This document shows positions 1 to 11,400 of a stretch of DNA of 64,000 nucleotides, in pieces; the stretch's first letter is position 1, and every line of letters begins with the position of its first letter. Both the position numbers and the translations under genes were made by a program. The DNA comes from Lodderomyces elongisporus (lineage: Eukaryota > Ascomycota > Pichiomycetes > Serinales > Debaryomycetaceae). Where the stretch lies: the NCBI RefSeq assembly GCF_030384665.1, contig NC_083679.1:806001-870000 (forward strand), written 5' to 3'. The notes beneath the pieces were generated by a model. That model had not been told where the DNA came from. It was given only the letters and a program-made list of their open reading frames with translations, and ran no database searches.

Positions 1-1532
1 CTCTTGCACTTCCTGAATATACATCGTGTGAAATATAGTGTGAATAAATAGATGGAGCAGAGCAGAACTAGTTGAACAAAGTGCTATTGCGATTGAAGAC
101 TGGCTTTAAATGTGTGAAAAAGAAAAATGTGTTTATGTATATATGTATATATATATATATATATATAATATTGGAAGAAAGGGTGTGCTTGTGTGTTTAT
201 ATATAGGTACTTGTCTTGGCTCAAATATTCCAAGAATACTTTTGATAGCAATTTTAAATATATCTGTATATAATTATATGTATATATATATATATACTCA
301 AATATAAATATATATGCAAAAAAATTTATATGAAATTGAAAACAATAAGGGCAGAGACAAAGAGAATAAAGAAACAACTTGCAGCTTATGGAATATGTCA
401 CACAAGATTAGAAAGAAAGAAAGAGAGAATGAAAGAAAGCAACAGGCTTTGGGGTTAACTGGATGGAGGTGCTTAAAAGCAATTTGTGTATTGCACAAGG
501 TTCAAGTCGTCTTTTTCTCATATTCTCTACCCTAAATTTATAACTTGCTTATTTCACTTATCAATCTACATTGTCTCTTAAGATGAAATTAGCAACACAC
601 TCGTAATTCAGATGAAATGAAAAAAAAAAAAAGAAAGAAGAGAGAGATAGAAGAAAGGTTTGCTTTCAACTAGTTTGTGAAATAAACAGCAATACATATC
701 TGAATAGTCCAAGTGGATTTTTGAAAGCAATTAACAAGTTGAGATTTCCTGTTCTTTTCACATTTTATTATTTTTTATTTGTTTTTTTTGGCACATGACG
801 TATTATATCTTTTGTAACTATGCACGCACTCTTGCTCATACTAGATGTCTGTGTCCATATATAAAAAAAAAACAAAGAAGACAATATTTAAATATCAATT
901 GGAAATTAAGTAGAATAGAAGGCAGAAGTAGATACTCTCATGTAGGAACTGAAACAAACGGTCAAAAGAGCAAAGATAAAGACGATGTGCACTTATCGAC
1001 TTTCTACTATTTTTATTGTTTCTGTGGTGTCAATCCCCAAGCCTTACCGTTGAGTATTAACCCCACACAATAGAACAGTACATGGTGCGGCTGTTCTTCA
1101 GCAAGAGATTTCAAATATTACATGGAACCATTGGTTAAAACAGTCAACATATAGCAATCCATATGAAGAACTATATGAAACTCTATTGCAAAGCTTGGTT
1201 TTTAGCGTACTTGAAGTATAGAATGAAAAGTATCAAGAAATAACTGCACAGCAGTAAAATACAGGTTACTTGTTAATTTTAACAATTGATAAATATATAT
1301 ATATATATATATACATAATTATTCTAATATATAACATGGTGCAATAGTCGGTCAGAAATTGGAAAAGAAATATAAAAATGAAATTTGAATAAAGATATTG
1401 CTATTGAAGTATACATATGATATTTTTCGGACATCGTGTCTATTGCTGAGAGAAAAAAAAAACACAAACAAATTGCACATCTAAAACATAATTGTCGACT
1501 GTTAGGATAGTCTAACCTACTATCGTGTTCAC
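1..1532. other. Gene-free AT-rich stretch
   Basis: No convincing coding region. Short ORFs here consist of microsatellite translations (Tyr/Ile runs) or lack family resemblance. TA microsatellites lie near 146-168, 283-296 and 1293-1313. The stretch lies downstream of the minus-strand gene ending at 1533, so its right part should hold that gene's 3' UTR. Confidence 0.6.
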
Positions 1533-2126
1533 CTAATCACGTAAATAAGCTGGTGGTGGTGGTGGACCCGTTGGTCGTTCGAAATTGTTAAATTCGTTCA
1601 GACCAGCTGAATTCACAACACCATCTTTGGCTTGTGGTGTTCCAACTTCCTTGCTGTTTCCATTAATAGTAGTAGTAGTATTATACCCACCGTAGTCACC
1701 GTAGTCACCATTAAGCGTGTACGGTGAATTGTGATCGTATACACCAGTCTGTGCAGATTGCTCAATATCACGAGCTCTTTGTTTTCTTTTGCGTGAACGG
1801 TACCACAAGTATATGAAGAGCAATATGATTGGAACAAGAATCAACAACATCAAAAGCCATCTGCGATCCCAATCTCCATCATCCTCGTTTCCATTGGAAC
1901 CGCCACCATGTGCATGAGCAGCATATGCGCCAGCACCAGCTGCACCCCCAGCGGCTGTTCCTGAACCCCCTCGATAAGAACTAGATGAACCCAGACCTGA
2001 ACTATGACTTGATGAGCCCAGACCTGAACTATGGCTTGATGAGCTCAGACCTGAACTATGGCTAGAACTGCCACCACCAAATCTCCCCCATCTTTTTTGT
2101 AGTGGAATAATAAAAGGAATAATCAT
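1533..2126 (-). CDS. Small single-span membrane protein with C-terminal PPPAY motif (paralogue A of three)
   Basis: 197 residues, ATG start. The N-terminus is short and hydrophobic (MIIPFIIP). A Ser/Gly/His linker with a 9-residue repeat covers residues 20-50, one membrane span covers about 90-110 (WLLMLLILVPIILL), an Arg/Lys-rich stop-transfer follows, and a polar tail ends in five prolines and AY (PPAY at 191-194). The positive-inside rule puts the tail in the cytosol, where PPxY binds WW domains of Rsp5/Nedd4 ubiquitin ligases. The layout recalls yeast RCR1/RCR2, but I cannot show homology. The three 'Leu' in the repeat (27, 36, 45) are CTG codons and should be read as Ser. It is the first of three similar minus-strand genes in a row. 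Confidence 0.8.
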   Translation of the reverse strand: MIIPFIIPLQKRWGRFGGGSSSHSSGLSSSSHSSGLGSSSHSSGLGSSSSYRGGSGTAAGGAAGAGAYAAHAHGGGSNGNEDDGDWDRRWLLMLLILVPIILLFIYLWYRSRKRKQRARDIEQSAQTGVYDHNSPYTLNGDYGDYGGYNTTTTINGNSKEVGTPQAKDGVVNSAGLNEFNNFERPTGPPPPPAYLRD

Positions 2127-3050
2127 TAGCTAGAGTGTGAATTGATGAAACTGTAATCTCTGAATAAATTTAGCTTTTAGTTTGCATAAAACAGCCGTCC
2201 TGGTTCCTTTATATACAAACCTGCAATACTTATGGCTCCAATCCCTGTGTTGATTTTGTTATCACCAACCGGCATCTACATTCTTTTTTTGATTTTCATC
2301 AAATTTTTTTTTTTTTTAAATCATCTTGCATAACTCTGATCTTTCTTGTCTTTCCACAATTTGTCTTTTTCCTTTTTTTGAGCCAGAGATGGGGGAGTCG
2401 CTGTGACTTTGTGAGTTTGTGAGTTTCTATGGTTGTGCGAGGCTTAGCATTTGGCAGCGAAGAGAAGGAAGCGACAAAAACAAAAAAATTTTAATTCAAT
2501 TTACGAGCTTTTTCCGAATGACGCGTGGCTTGGCAAGGCGCAGGGCTTGATACTTTGATGCTTTGATGCTTTGATGCTTTGATGCTTGGAAAACGGTATC
2601 GGCAGTTATTAAAGCAGCTCGTTCTCAATTTTGATACAGTTTTTGCTCCACCCAAAACTTTTATGACTTCTTGATTATTCAACGATCAATCAATGGGCTC
2701 AGCTATAACAATTAATTATCGGTTACCTTATGTTTACATTTTTTCTTTTTTTGAAGACGAAACGAGTTGCATGGTTTAGGTTTTTTATATCCGTTACATA
2801 AAGATTATATCTCCGCTACAGAATCAACAAAAGAAAAAAAGAACAAAACAAACAAAACAATTAATCAACCTTTGGAAAAAAAATTACAATGTTTTGTGGG
2901 TTATCAATCTTTGATAAATCTGTTCATTAAGACAAACTAGACTCTGAAAATGAAACATGGAAATTGGAAGTGGAAATTGTGAATTTGTTTAATCAGAGAA
3001 CTATATGTATATATGTAAAGAGGAGAATGGAGGATTTTACTACTCGCAAA
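2127..3050. other. Spacer between PPxY genes A and B
   Basis: Holds the promoter of gene A and the 3' end of gene B. A short tandem repeat based on CTTTGATG lies at about 2551-2587. An ACGCGT (MluI cell-cycle box type) site lies at 2521-2526. No gene seen. Confidence 0.5.
2551..2587. repeat. Tandem repeat of CTTTGATG (about 4-5 copies)
   Basis: Direct reading shows consecutive 8-base units in the promoter region of PPxY gene A. Confidence 0.8.
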
Positions 3051-3866
3051 TCATCTAGTATAGGCTGGTGGCGGTTCCATAGGTTCTTGAGAAGTATTAT
3101 GTGCAAAATTCATTTCAGTTGTTGTAACAATTGCATCTCCAACTTCTTCAATTTCTATATTGCTATTGTGTCTAGTAAACATATTGCTATTTACCATGCC
3201 ACTTTCAATAATTTCTGTAGATGCAGCAAATGCTTTAGTAGTTACCTCCAGGCCAGTTTGAAGCTGGTGTTTGGATTCAAAAACTCTTTCGTGATTCAAA
3301 TTTCTTTTCAAGTGACAACCAGCAACTTGTTTTCTTCTTGTGTAACGACGATGGCAGTAATAAATCAATGAAATCAAAAGGGGTAAAAGAATTAACAACA
3401 TTAATAGCCATTTGTTATTCCAACCACCTCTATTATGGCTTGGCGCAGCATTGTTTCCATAAGAAATAGCATCACTGGAGGTATATGCAGAAATAGACGT
3501 GGCTGTACCGACAGCAGAAGCAGAAGCAAATGCTGAAACAAATGCTGAAACTGAAGCAGATACAGCAACAGAAGCTGTTGTTGCTGTTGTTGTTGCTGTG
3601 CGTTTCAGAGTCACAGCTGACGCTATAATAGATGGGTTAAAGTCAACTGAGCTAGAATCAGAACAATCTGAATCCAAAGATCCATCTCCAGAGATATAAT
3701 ACCCAGAAGGGTCCAAATAAGGGGCGCAATAACCATTCGGATAATACCCTGTAGGGTCTAAGCCAGTGGAGCCTGACCTGGAGGATGAACCATCCCCAGA
3801 AAAAACTGAGCTAGAGTTTTTGTAATTATTCAATCTTTTGCGTATTGAAACCAAAGGTATAATCAT
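3051..3866 (-). CDS. Single-span membrane protein with C-terminal PPPAY motif (paralogue B)
   Basis: 271 residues from the ATG at 3866. A longer in-frame extension to 3908 begins with GTG. The ATG start gives MIIPLVSIRKR, which resembles the MIIPFIIPLQKR start of the neighbouring gene A. A long Ser/Thr/Ala/Tyr-rich segment (an Ala/Ser/Thr tract near the middle) precedes one membrane span at about 150-172 (KWLLMLLILLPLLISLIYY). A basic patch, a polar tail and the terminal PPPAYTR follow (PPAY 266-269). The membrane-span start W-L-L-M-L-L-I-L-x-P is shared with gene A, which points to tandem duplication. Likely role, by inference: a membrane adaptor that brings an Rsp5-type ubiquitin ligase to cargo. 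Confidence 0.8.
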   Translation of the reverse strand: MIIPLVSIRKRLNNYKNSSSVFSGDGSSSRSGSTGLDPTGYYPNGYCAPYLDPSGYYISGDGSLDSDCSDSSSVDFNPSIIASAVTLKRTATTTATTASVAVSASVSAFVSAFASASAVGTATSISAYTSSDAISYGNNAAPSHNRGGWNNKWLLMLLILLPLLISLIYYCHRRYTRRKQVAGCHLKRNLNHERVFESKHQLQTGLEVTTKAFAASTEIIESGMVNSNMFTRHNSNIEIEEVGDAIVTTTEMNFAHNTSQEPMEPPPAYTR

Positions 3867-5289
3867 TGTTTGAAAAGGAAGTTGGTGGTTTGCAAAGTAA
3901 TTTATCACTTCAACATGGATAAGAGAATCTTCTCAGTATACATATATATATATATATGTGTGTGTGTGTGTATCTCTATGTCTATATACATATCTACAAA
4001 CTCTAGCTAGATTTCATTCATCTTTACCCTCTTGTAGTGCCTTCGTATCTAAGCTTTTGAGATGTAATGACACTTCAGATCATATTGTGCTTATCAGGCT
4101 GCGTGCAATAATGATATTCATTTACTATGAAGGGTAGAAGGAAAGAATACCAAGAGAAGCAAGTGAATTATATTAAGTAGATGGTCGTGAAATGTGAAAT
4201 GTGAAATGTGAAAAGTGAAATGTGAATAGTCAAGTGGTGCCACAAGCAATGTTCTCAGTCGGTAATCGGCGGAAGAAAGAAAACTCATATTTGCAAAAAT
4301 TTACGAGGTTTCAATATATTGATAAAAAGAAGTGTTTGGGAATGAAATGTAGAATCCGAGGCCAAGAAAAATGAGTCTGACGTTATCCATGCTTTGGTGG
4401 TGTACCTTACATGTATTCTTTACACCAACTGAATTTGTGTGACCTTGAGATAAAGTTGAACAATGTAAATGTATAAGCAAGTATACAAAGTCTTCTTTAC
4501 GTGATACATTTTGATTTTCATCCCCGATAAGAGCAAGTGGCTAGCCAATGAGAATTTCCCATCATAAAGACACTCCTCACCCCCTCTCCACAAAATAAAA
4601 AAGCAAAATGATAAAGAAGAAAATGATAACTTGTTTTGCAATCATTGCTGTATTCTCTATTGTCAATGTTCAATGTGGTCACGAGCAAAATTCAAAATTT
4701 TTGTTTGTGATAAACTCGGTCCGAGAGGGTCACGGGAGGAGAGCGTGGGGGGGGGGGGGGGGGACTTTGCAAAACTTTTCTTTTTTTTTTTGGTTTTTTT
4801 ACGAGATTTCTCGGTTTTAAAATTTTTTCTGGTTTTATTTTTTATCTTTTTTTTTTTTTGCTTTAACATCGGATTTATCCTTTTAGAAGACAATTTTGCA
4901 TCCATAATCCCGGTTGTATAAATCGGATTGTACAAAATAAGTCAAAAGTGAAGCACAATAGAGAAACAGGAAACATGACCAAAACAAGATGCAACCACCC
5001 ACTCTATATCCAATTAGTTACAGATAAACCGATCAATTCCACAACTCCAACACCCCCCCTCCCCTTCAACTTTTTTTTACCCTCCTTCTCCCCCCCCCCC
5101 GCAAAGAAAAATAAAAAAAGATTCCAAAGGTATAGCAAGCGGAATGAAGAGTGCTTATGTTAATCTAAAATAAATCTAGTGGATTAATGAATTGACTATA
5201 TGACGCAATATAAATTAAAAGTAACAAAACACTTTTGAAGATGCCTCTTGCTTTTTATGTTGTTTTTTTTCCTTCCTTCCTTTAGGTAC
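3867..5289. other. Spacer between PPxY genes B and C
   Basis: Contains a TA/TG microsatellite at about 3942-3971, a GAAATGTGAAATGT-type repeat at about 4190-4228, a 17-base G run at 4747-4763 and an 11-base C run near 5090-5100. Short ORFs at 4420-4935 are built on homopolymers and are not believed. Confidence 0.55.
4747..4763 (+). repeat. Poly-G run of 17 bases
   Basis: An uninterrupted G homopolymer in an otherwise AT-rich spacer, preceded by further G clusters (GAGAGGG, GGGAGG). It could fold as a G-quadruplex. The length should be confirmed because homopolymers are prone to sequencing error. Confidence 0.85.
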
Positions 5290-5568
5290 TTATCTGCGAT
5301 AAGCAGGTGGTGGTTCTGTAGGCAATTGTAATTCACCAGCCGCATTCCGACAACGATCGTGTTCAATCTGGGCTTGACAATATTGACAGCTATTAGCACC
5401 ATTTGTAGCTATAGTTTCTGCACCTCTCTGTATGGGTAACATATTCATCTCTAAATCGTTTGATTTCTTAGTTTTTCTATACGAAAGCCAACCTTTGAAA
5501 CCACCTAAAAACATTAGAAAGAAAGGTATTAGCATAACTAACAACCATAGTTTGTTCAAATTGCTCAT
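5290..5568 (-). CDS. Very small single-span membrane protein with C-terminal PPPAY motif (paralogue C)
   Basis: 92 residues from the ATG at 5568. The open frame continues to 5655 but only from a TTG, so the internal ATG is chosen. The protein is almost only a membrane span (residues 7-27, LWLLVMLIPFFLMFLGG), a basic stretch (SYRKTKK), a CxxC pair (CQYC) in the tail and the terminal EPPPAYRR (PPAY 87-90). It lacks the long extracytoplasmic linker of genes A and B but keeps the same span-basic-tail-PPPAY order and strand, so it looks like a minimal member of the family. Confidence 0.75.
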   Translation of the reverse strand: MSNLNKLWLLVMLIPFFLMFLGGFKGWLSYRKTKKSNDLEMNMLPIQRGAETIATNGANSCQYCQAQIEHDRCRNAAGELQLPTEPPPAYRR

Positions 5569-6896
5569 GAAGTTCTTTGTACTTGTAATGTTTAAGAATG
5601 AATGAACAACTACAAAAAATGAAAAAAAAATGAAAAAAAAAGGATCATAAAACAATTTGAAAAACGAATTTGGGTGTGTAACAAAAGAGTAATCGGGAGA
5701 GGTATTGAGAAAAGAGTTGAAGTCTCTCCAAAAAAGAGCAACATCATTAATATCAAGATCAATGATTGAAACTACCCATTGTATTTATACTTCCTTCGTG
5801 ATGATCATGCCTCTGTAAAAACCACGACTTTGGTGTAGTGAGTCTACCTTGCTTCGATCCTTTGTTCTGTTTTGGTGTCATTTTTTCTCTTTCTTGGTTC
5901 ATCTTTGACTTCCTCGTACTTTAGCCATGCAAGAGTCACCAGATTCTTTAATCTTTATCTTTACAAAATCAATCTCAACCCCATTGGTTCAAAATCAGCA
6001 CTGCCGAATCACCAACATTTCTCATACTATTATCGAAAAAAGCGGAGATAAGTCATGAAAAACTCAACCACGGTGATAATGCCAGAATAAGCTCAGCAAT
6101 CCTCCTCTTTCTCTATTCCTTTTTTTTTTGGACTATTATTAGTATTATCTGTTTATGAAAATTGTCTTCTTTGTTTTTGTTTGTTTTTTTGCTTCTTTTA
6201 TTGGCAAGAGAAAGCGAAGTTTGGAGTTCACTGCACTGATTTTATTTCTTGTCGCGACATATGAGAGATTGCTAATTCGACTTTAGAAATGCTTAACTGC
6301 AATTTTGTTCCTTCTTCAATATCAATTTGGTTGAAATTGACCAATAATCTCGAGAATGGTTCTTAATCATTTGCTTGCAAAATTTTAATTAAATAGCTAG
6401 CTACAGTTAGAAATGAAAACTTCTATGTATCCATGACAACTTGGTTTGAGTTCAATTTCTTTCCTGCTGTTTTTTTCCTATTTTTATTTTTCTTTTTCTT
6501 TTTAAATGATTTTGGTACTAAAATAATTGAAAAGAATGTACCATTTACGTTTAAAATAGAATGACCACCTTCACAAAGAATTTTTTTAAAGATAAAGACA
6601 GAGAAACAATCAATAGTATACGACATTGCACCAGCTAAATACAGATACTGAAACATAGCAAGTCCTCAAAAACTATTGTTCATTTCATAGGTTACCAAAC
6701 AAATCAAATTGGAAAACCTTAAGCCGCACGCATTCCTATTTTTCTCTATTCCTTTTGTATTCTAAACCCTCATCACCAGTATTTACTTTTTTTTTTTTTT
6801 TATTTTTCCTCTTCTTATTTATTCTTCTTTTGCAACATCCAGGAAAACCCATTAGTCCCGACCAAATTCCACCAACCTTGCTGTAAAACCAGATTT
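5569..6896. other. Divergent promoter region, PPxY gene C / TRM82
   Basis: AT-rich with poly-T tracts. The open frame on the minus strand at 6423-6656 is Lys/Asn-rich at its end, resembles nothing I know and is not called. No RNA gene seen. Confidence 0.5.
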
Positions 6897-8084
6897 ATGC
6901 AAAAAACCCCATTGATGAAGCACCCATTTCAAATTCTCACATCAAGCACAGATGGCAAACTTCTTATAGCGTCTGCATCGTCACCATCAAACGAATCTAG
7001 TCTTCTTCTTTTGCTGCCGGAGCTGGGAGATGTACTATGTCAACAAAATGTACCACAGCCCATTTACATCAATTATCTGGAAACTGGACCCGATAAGGTC
7101 CTCATAACAGCTGATGTTGATAAAAACATTACCATATATAAACTTGAAAACAATGAGCTTCACCAATTGAAACAGCAACCAATGCCGAAAAGACTTAGTG
7201 GCATCTCAATACTCAACAGTGATGCAATAGTTTGCGACTCATTAGGGGATGTCTACCAAATCACAATCGACACTCAACCAGCAGTGAAAAAAGAAGACTT
7301 GAAACCACTTTTGGGACACACGAGTCCTCTCACTGCAGTGGTTGCAGCACAATACAAAAACCCGCCTAAATCGTTTTTGATAACCAGCGACCGGGATGAA
7401 CACATACGAGTTTCAAACTACCCCAAGTCGTATGTCATTAAAGGATTCTTGTACGGCCATACACAATTCGTATCGCAAATTCATTTGTTTGAAATATGCA
7501 AAGAGTCAAGACTCGTGTCCGGAGGCGGCGAGGGCAAGTTATTTTTCTGGGACTGGTTTAGAGAGGTTTTGATTACCGAATTCGACTTGATGCCATATGT
7601 TGAAGAATACCTCCACGAGTTTCATATAAAGAAAAGTAGCAAAACCAAAGAAGAACAAGATGTACAAAAAGAACAAGAAGTAGAAAATATACAACCCAAA
7701 TATGAAATTGGAGTGCAAAAGATTGACTCTATCGAAGGTGAGGATGGTGTTTTTATTGTGACATTGGTTGAAAATACTTCATGTCTAGTTGTGGTTCATT
7801 TCACCGATGAGGCCAAACACGCACAAACAATTCAACTTGCTGCTCCCGCAGTGACATTTGCCATTGTTGGAAACAAATTGTTTGTTTCACTCGATGCTGA
7901 AAACGATAATATATTAACAATTTACAAATTTGTTGATGGACAGTTTGTAAATGACGATGAAGCACAATCAAGCATTGCTGAAAGAATTATACTGGCCAAC
8001 CCCATTAACGTTGAAGACAAGAGCAAGTTTGCACCATTCTACAGTATCAACCAGCTACGCAAAAGAGGAAACAATTACAGTTAG
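6897..8084 (+). CDS. TRM82: tRNA (guanine-N7)-methyltransferase non-catalytic WD-repeat subunit
   Basis: 395 residues. Trm82 (WDR4) is the WD-repeat partner that holds Trm8 in an active form for m7G46 formation in tRNA. Recognisable family blocks are GHTSPLTAVVAAQ followed by LITSDRDEHIRVSNYP (about 142-180), then GHTQFVSQIHLF and SGGGEGKLFFWDW (about 195-230). A Lys/Glu/Gln-rich insertion lies near 250-275. The size is close to the S. cerevisiae protein. The ATG at 6897 is used, but the ATG six codons later (6915, MKHPFQ) is equally plausible. In S. cerevisiae this gene neighbours SEC1, and here one ABC transporter gene lies between them. Confidence 0.88.
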   Translation: MQKTPLMKHPFQILTSSTDGKLLIASASSPSNESSLLLLLPELGDVLCQQNVPQPIYINYLETGPDKVLITADVDKNITIYKLENNELHQLKQQPMPKRLSGISILNSDAIVCDSLGDVYQITIDTQPAVKKEDLKPLLGHTSPLTAVVAAQYKNPPKSFLITSDRDEHIRVSNYPKSYVIKGFLYGHTQFVSQIHLFEICKESRLVSGGGEGKLFFWDWFREVLITEFDLMPYVEEYLHEFHIKKSSKTKEEQDVQKEQEVENIQPKYEIGVQKIDSIEGEDGVFIVTLVENTSCLVVVHFTDEAKHAQTIQLAAPAVTFAIVGNKLFVSLDAENDNILTIYKFVDGQFVNDDEAQSSIAERIILANPINVEDKSKFAPFYSINQLRKRGNNYS

Positions 8085-8407
8085 GATAAATAATCTCAAA
8101 CAATAAAAAAATAAAACCAAAAAATCAAAAGCAAACTTATAAAAAAAAAATGGACATACCATTTCTTTTTGTACTACAAAATTTCTATTTTTACTATATC
8201 TTGTAGAATCCCATTTGATTATACATTTCTCTGAGAATTTGAATTGTTTTGAATTTCAAACTAGGTAAAATTAATATTGCTGAAGTGTAATGTTAAAGCA
8301 AAAGAAAGAAGGAAAAAAAAGAAGAACCAGGTAAAAAAAACTGGGTCAAAAAAATTATTCCCACTAGTTTTCTTTTCTCTTTTCTCTTTTTTATTGTTTC
8401 TTTTCCC
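8085..8407. other. Convergent 3' spacer TRM82 / YCF1
   Basis: AT-rich, with poly-A/T tracts that suit 3' processing of both convergent genes. No gene seen. Confidence 0.5.
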
Positions 8408-11400
8408 TTAACCCTCTTCTTCCTCAATAAAACCTCCTTGTTTAGCCAATGAATAAAGTAACGAGTTTTTGTCACTTAACAACACCTCGGGAGTGTCAAA
8501 CTCTGCAACTTCACCCTTCTCCAATACCAAGATCCTGTCTGAGTCCAAGATGGTATTCAATCTGTGAGCAATAGTGATGATGGTCTTATCCTTAAACTCT
8601 GTTCTGATTGTTTGCTGCAATATCTTGTCGGTTTCAACATCAACTGCTGCAGTGGCTTCATCCAAAACAAGTACATTTGAATGGTTAAGCTTGAGAAGAA
8701 CTCTTCCAAGACACATGAGTTGACGTTGGCCAATAGACAAGTTGGTACCACCCTCAGAGACTTTAACATCAAGCGCACTATCACTTTCAATCTCCTCGCG
8801 TGTCTCTTCAAACATTTTCAATACATGATCTTTCAAGTGTGAAAGATCCAAGGCTCTCCATATTTGCTCATCTGAATACTCCTCAGTAGGATCCAAATTC
8901 GATCTAATTGTACCTTCAAACACTTGTGAATCTTGCGGAATAATTGAAAGCTTGTGACGCAAATCAAAGAGACCTATCGAATTAGTCTTAATGTGGTCAA
9001 TATTTATATCACCTTGAAATGCTTCAATGATACGGAAAAGCGCCAAAGTGATTGATGATTTACCAGCACCAGTTCTACCAACAATACCAATCTTTTCCTT
9101 TGGCTTGATATCAATATTGATGTTCTTCAAAACAAGTTCAAGCTCAGGCCTATACTTTGTCGAGTAATTATTGAATTTGATTTCACCTTCAGAAGGCCAG
9201 TTTGTAGGTGGTACATGCCCAGGAATAACTGCTGGTGCTTCAGACTTTAAACGAGAATATTCAAGACTTCTTTCAACAGAAACAATATTGGTTTCAACTT
9301 CAACTGTCATACGAACAATCCAGTTGAGTGATTGTGTTACTTGCAAAGCATACGAAACTGACAAACCAACCATACCTGCAGTCAAGTGACCCGAAGATAA
9401 TGTCAAGATGGACAAACCAGCAGAGCCAAGAATGATTATAGAACCAAGAAACTCTAACCTCACAGCAAGCCATCTGTTTGAATTGATTGCTGGATGATAA
9501 GCTTTCAAGTTTTGATCAACTCTTTCTCTATTAACAACTCTAAACCTCTCTTCTTTACCATACGCCCTGATTGTCGAAACACCAACAAGTGACTCTTGGA
9601 AATTGGCAAATATAGGAGATCTAGTCACCGAATCCAATCTCTTCAACTCTCTTGAAGTACGAAGATAATACTGTTGGTAATAAACGTACAACACACCCAA
9701 TGGCAAGATCAAAAATACAAATTGCCATGTTGAAAAGCAAATCACCGCAATCGTCAAACTAACCTTGATAGCATTACTAAAGAACATGTTGAAAACCCTG
9801 CCCAATACTTCATCAATCTTGTAGATGTCATTAGAAAATCTATTCAACACTCTACCGATAGGTGTTGTTTCAAAGAAACTCATTGGTGCACGAATCACAC
9901 TCACAGCCATATCATTGTGAATCTTTTTAGACCCCTGTATAGTACACAATATCCAAAGTGTAATGTTTTGAATCAATGACGACGAAGAATAACCAATACC
10001 CAACAAAAAGTAGATACCCAAGTATTTCCCAACGTTTGGGTTATATCCATATTTTGTATTAATTTCTGACCAATGTTCCAACCAAAATGTCGAAGCAACA
10101 TTGACCAAATAAGAAAGAATGGCACACCCTAAAAAGATCATCACATTGATTGGGCCACACGCTTTAGCATACTCCAAGTACACATCCCATTTAACTTTAC
10201 CTTGCTCAATGTGTTCTTTTCTAGCCTTTGTGTCGGCATCTTCAGCATCAGCTAATTCTCTTTGTTCTGCAAGATACTGTTCTGGATCACGCTCATCTTC
10301 TGGTATATAAGACACTTCAGAAGCACGTCTCAAACTAATTCCTTCAAAGTCACAATCGGAGTCGAGATTTTGTGTGTCGATATCATCATCTAGCACTTCG
10401 TATTGATCCTTCTTGGGAACTTCACCTTCATTGATTGGAGTACCAGCAACAGCCTGCTCGCGCTTGGCTTCACCAACTGTTGGAGTTGCAGCTCTAGAAG
10501 GAGTTCTTGTAGGAGTATCCTCCTTCTTTTTACCAAACTCATCAATCAACTGCTTCAACTTGGAGTTTGGTTGCTCCATTATATCATCGTATGTGCCTTG
10601 CTCAATAATTCTTCCACCACTCACCATTTGCAAATTATCGGCAATACTCAAAACTCTAATATTGTTTGTAGCCAAGATCTTACATTTTGTACGCAACAAT
10701 CCGTTGGGACCCAATACGTGATCTGTTAAATGTTTCCCAACGTGTTCATCAACAGCACTAAGCGGATCATCGAGTAAATAAACATCAGCACGTGCATAAA
10801 CAGCTCTTGCTAGTGATAACCTAGCCTTTTGACCACCAGAAAGAGAAATACCTTTTTCTCCAACTTCGGTTCTATCGCCTTTAGGAAGTATTGCCAAATC
10901 AACAGTCAAGGCACAAGCTTTCAACACATTTTGGTAGAATTCAGGGTCGTACTTGTGGCCGAATAAAATATTGTCCTTAACAGTTCCATTCATGATCCAT
11001 GGCACCTGTGATACATAAGCAACTTTACCATGCAATGCAACTTCACCATCGAGTTTATACAAATCACCAAGGATGGCCTGAATTATAGAGGATTTACCAG
11101 AACCAACCTTACCAACAATACAATCCAATTGTCCCTTTCTCGAGCTGAGGTTAATACTTGATAATGCAACTTTGTAATTTTGTTCACCTTGAGCTTTGGA
11201 CCACAAAAAGGTACCATTTTTGATTGAAACAGCTACATCACCAATGTTCTTTGCTGGTGGTAGCTTGCTCACCGCATTACTTTGCAACTCGGAGCTGGTC
11301 AAGTACTTTGTCAATCTACCAACTGCAACTTGCGCTTCAACAATATTTGTAATCACCATTGGTACAACAGCAAGTGGGAATGACAAAAGGTTGAAAAGAG

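Noticed and set aside
795..1073. 92-codon plus-strand ORF in the left spacer
   Set aside because: No recognisable blocks, biased composition, no support beyond being open.
3867..3908. N-terminal extension of PPxY gene B
   Set aside because: Starts with GTG; the ATG at 3866 gives an N-terminus similar to gene A.
4420..4935. Overlapping small ORFs around the G17 run
   Set aside because: They translate homopolymers (Gly, Phe, Lys, Pro runs) and would shift with run length.
6423..6656. 77-codon minus-strand ORF upstream of TRM82
   Set aside because: Lys/Asn-rich end coded by A-tracts, no family resemblance, lies in a promoter region.
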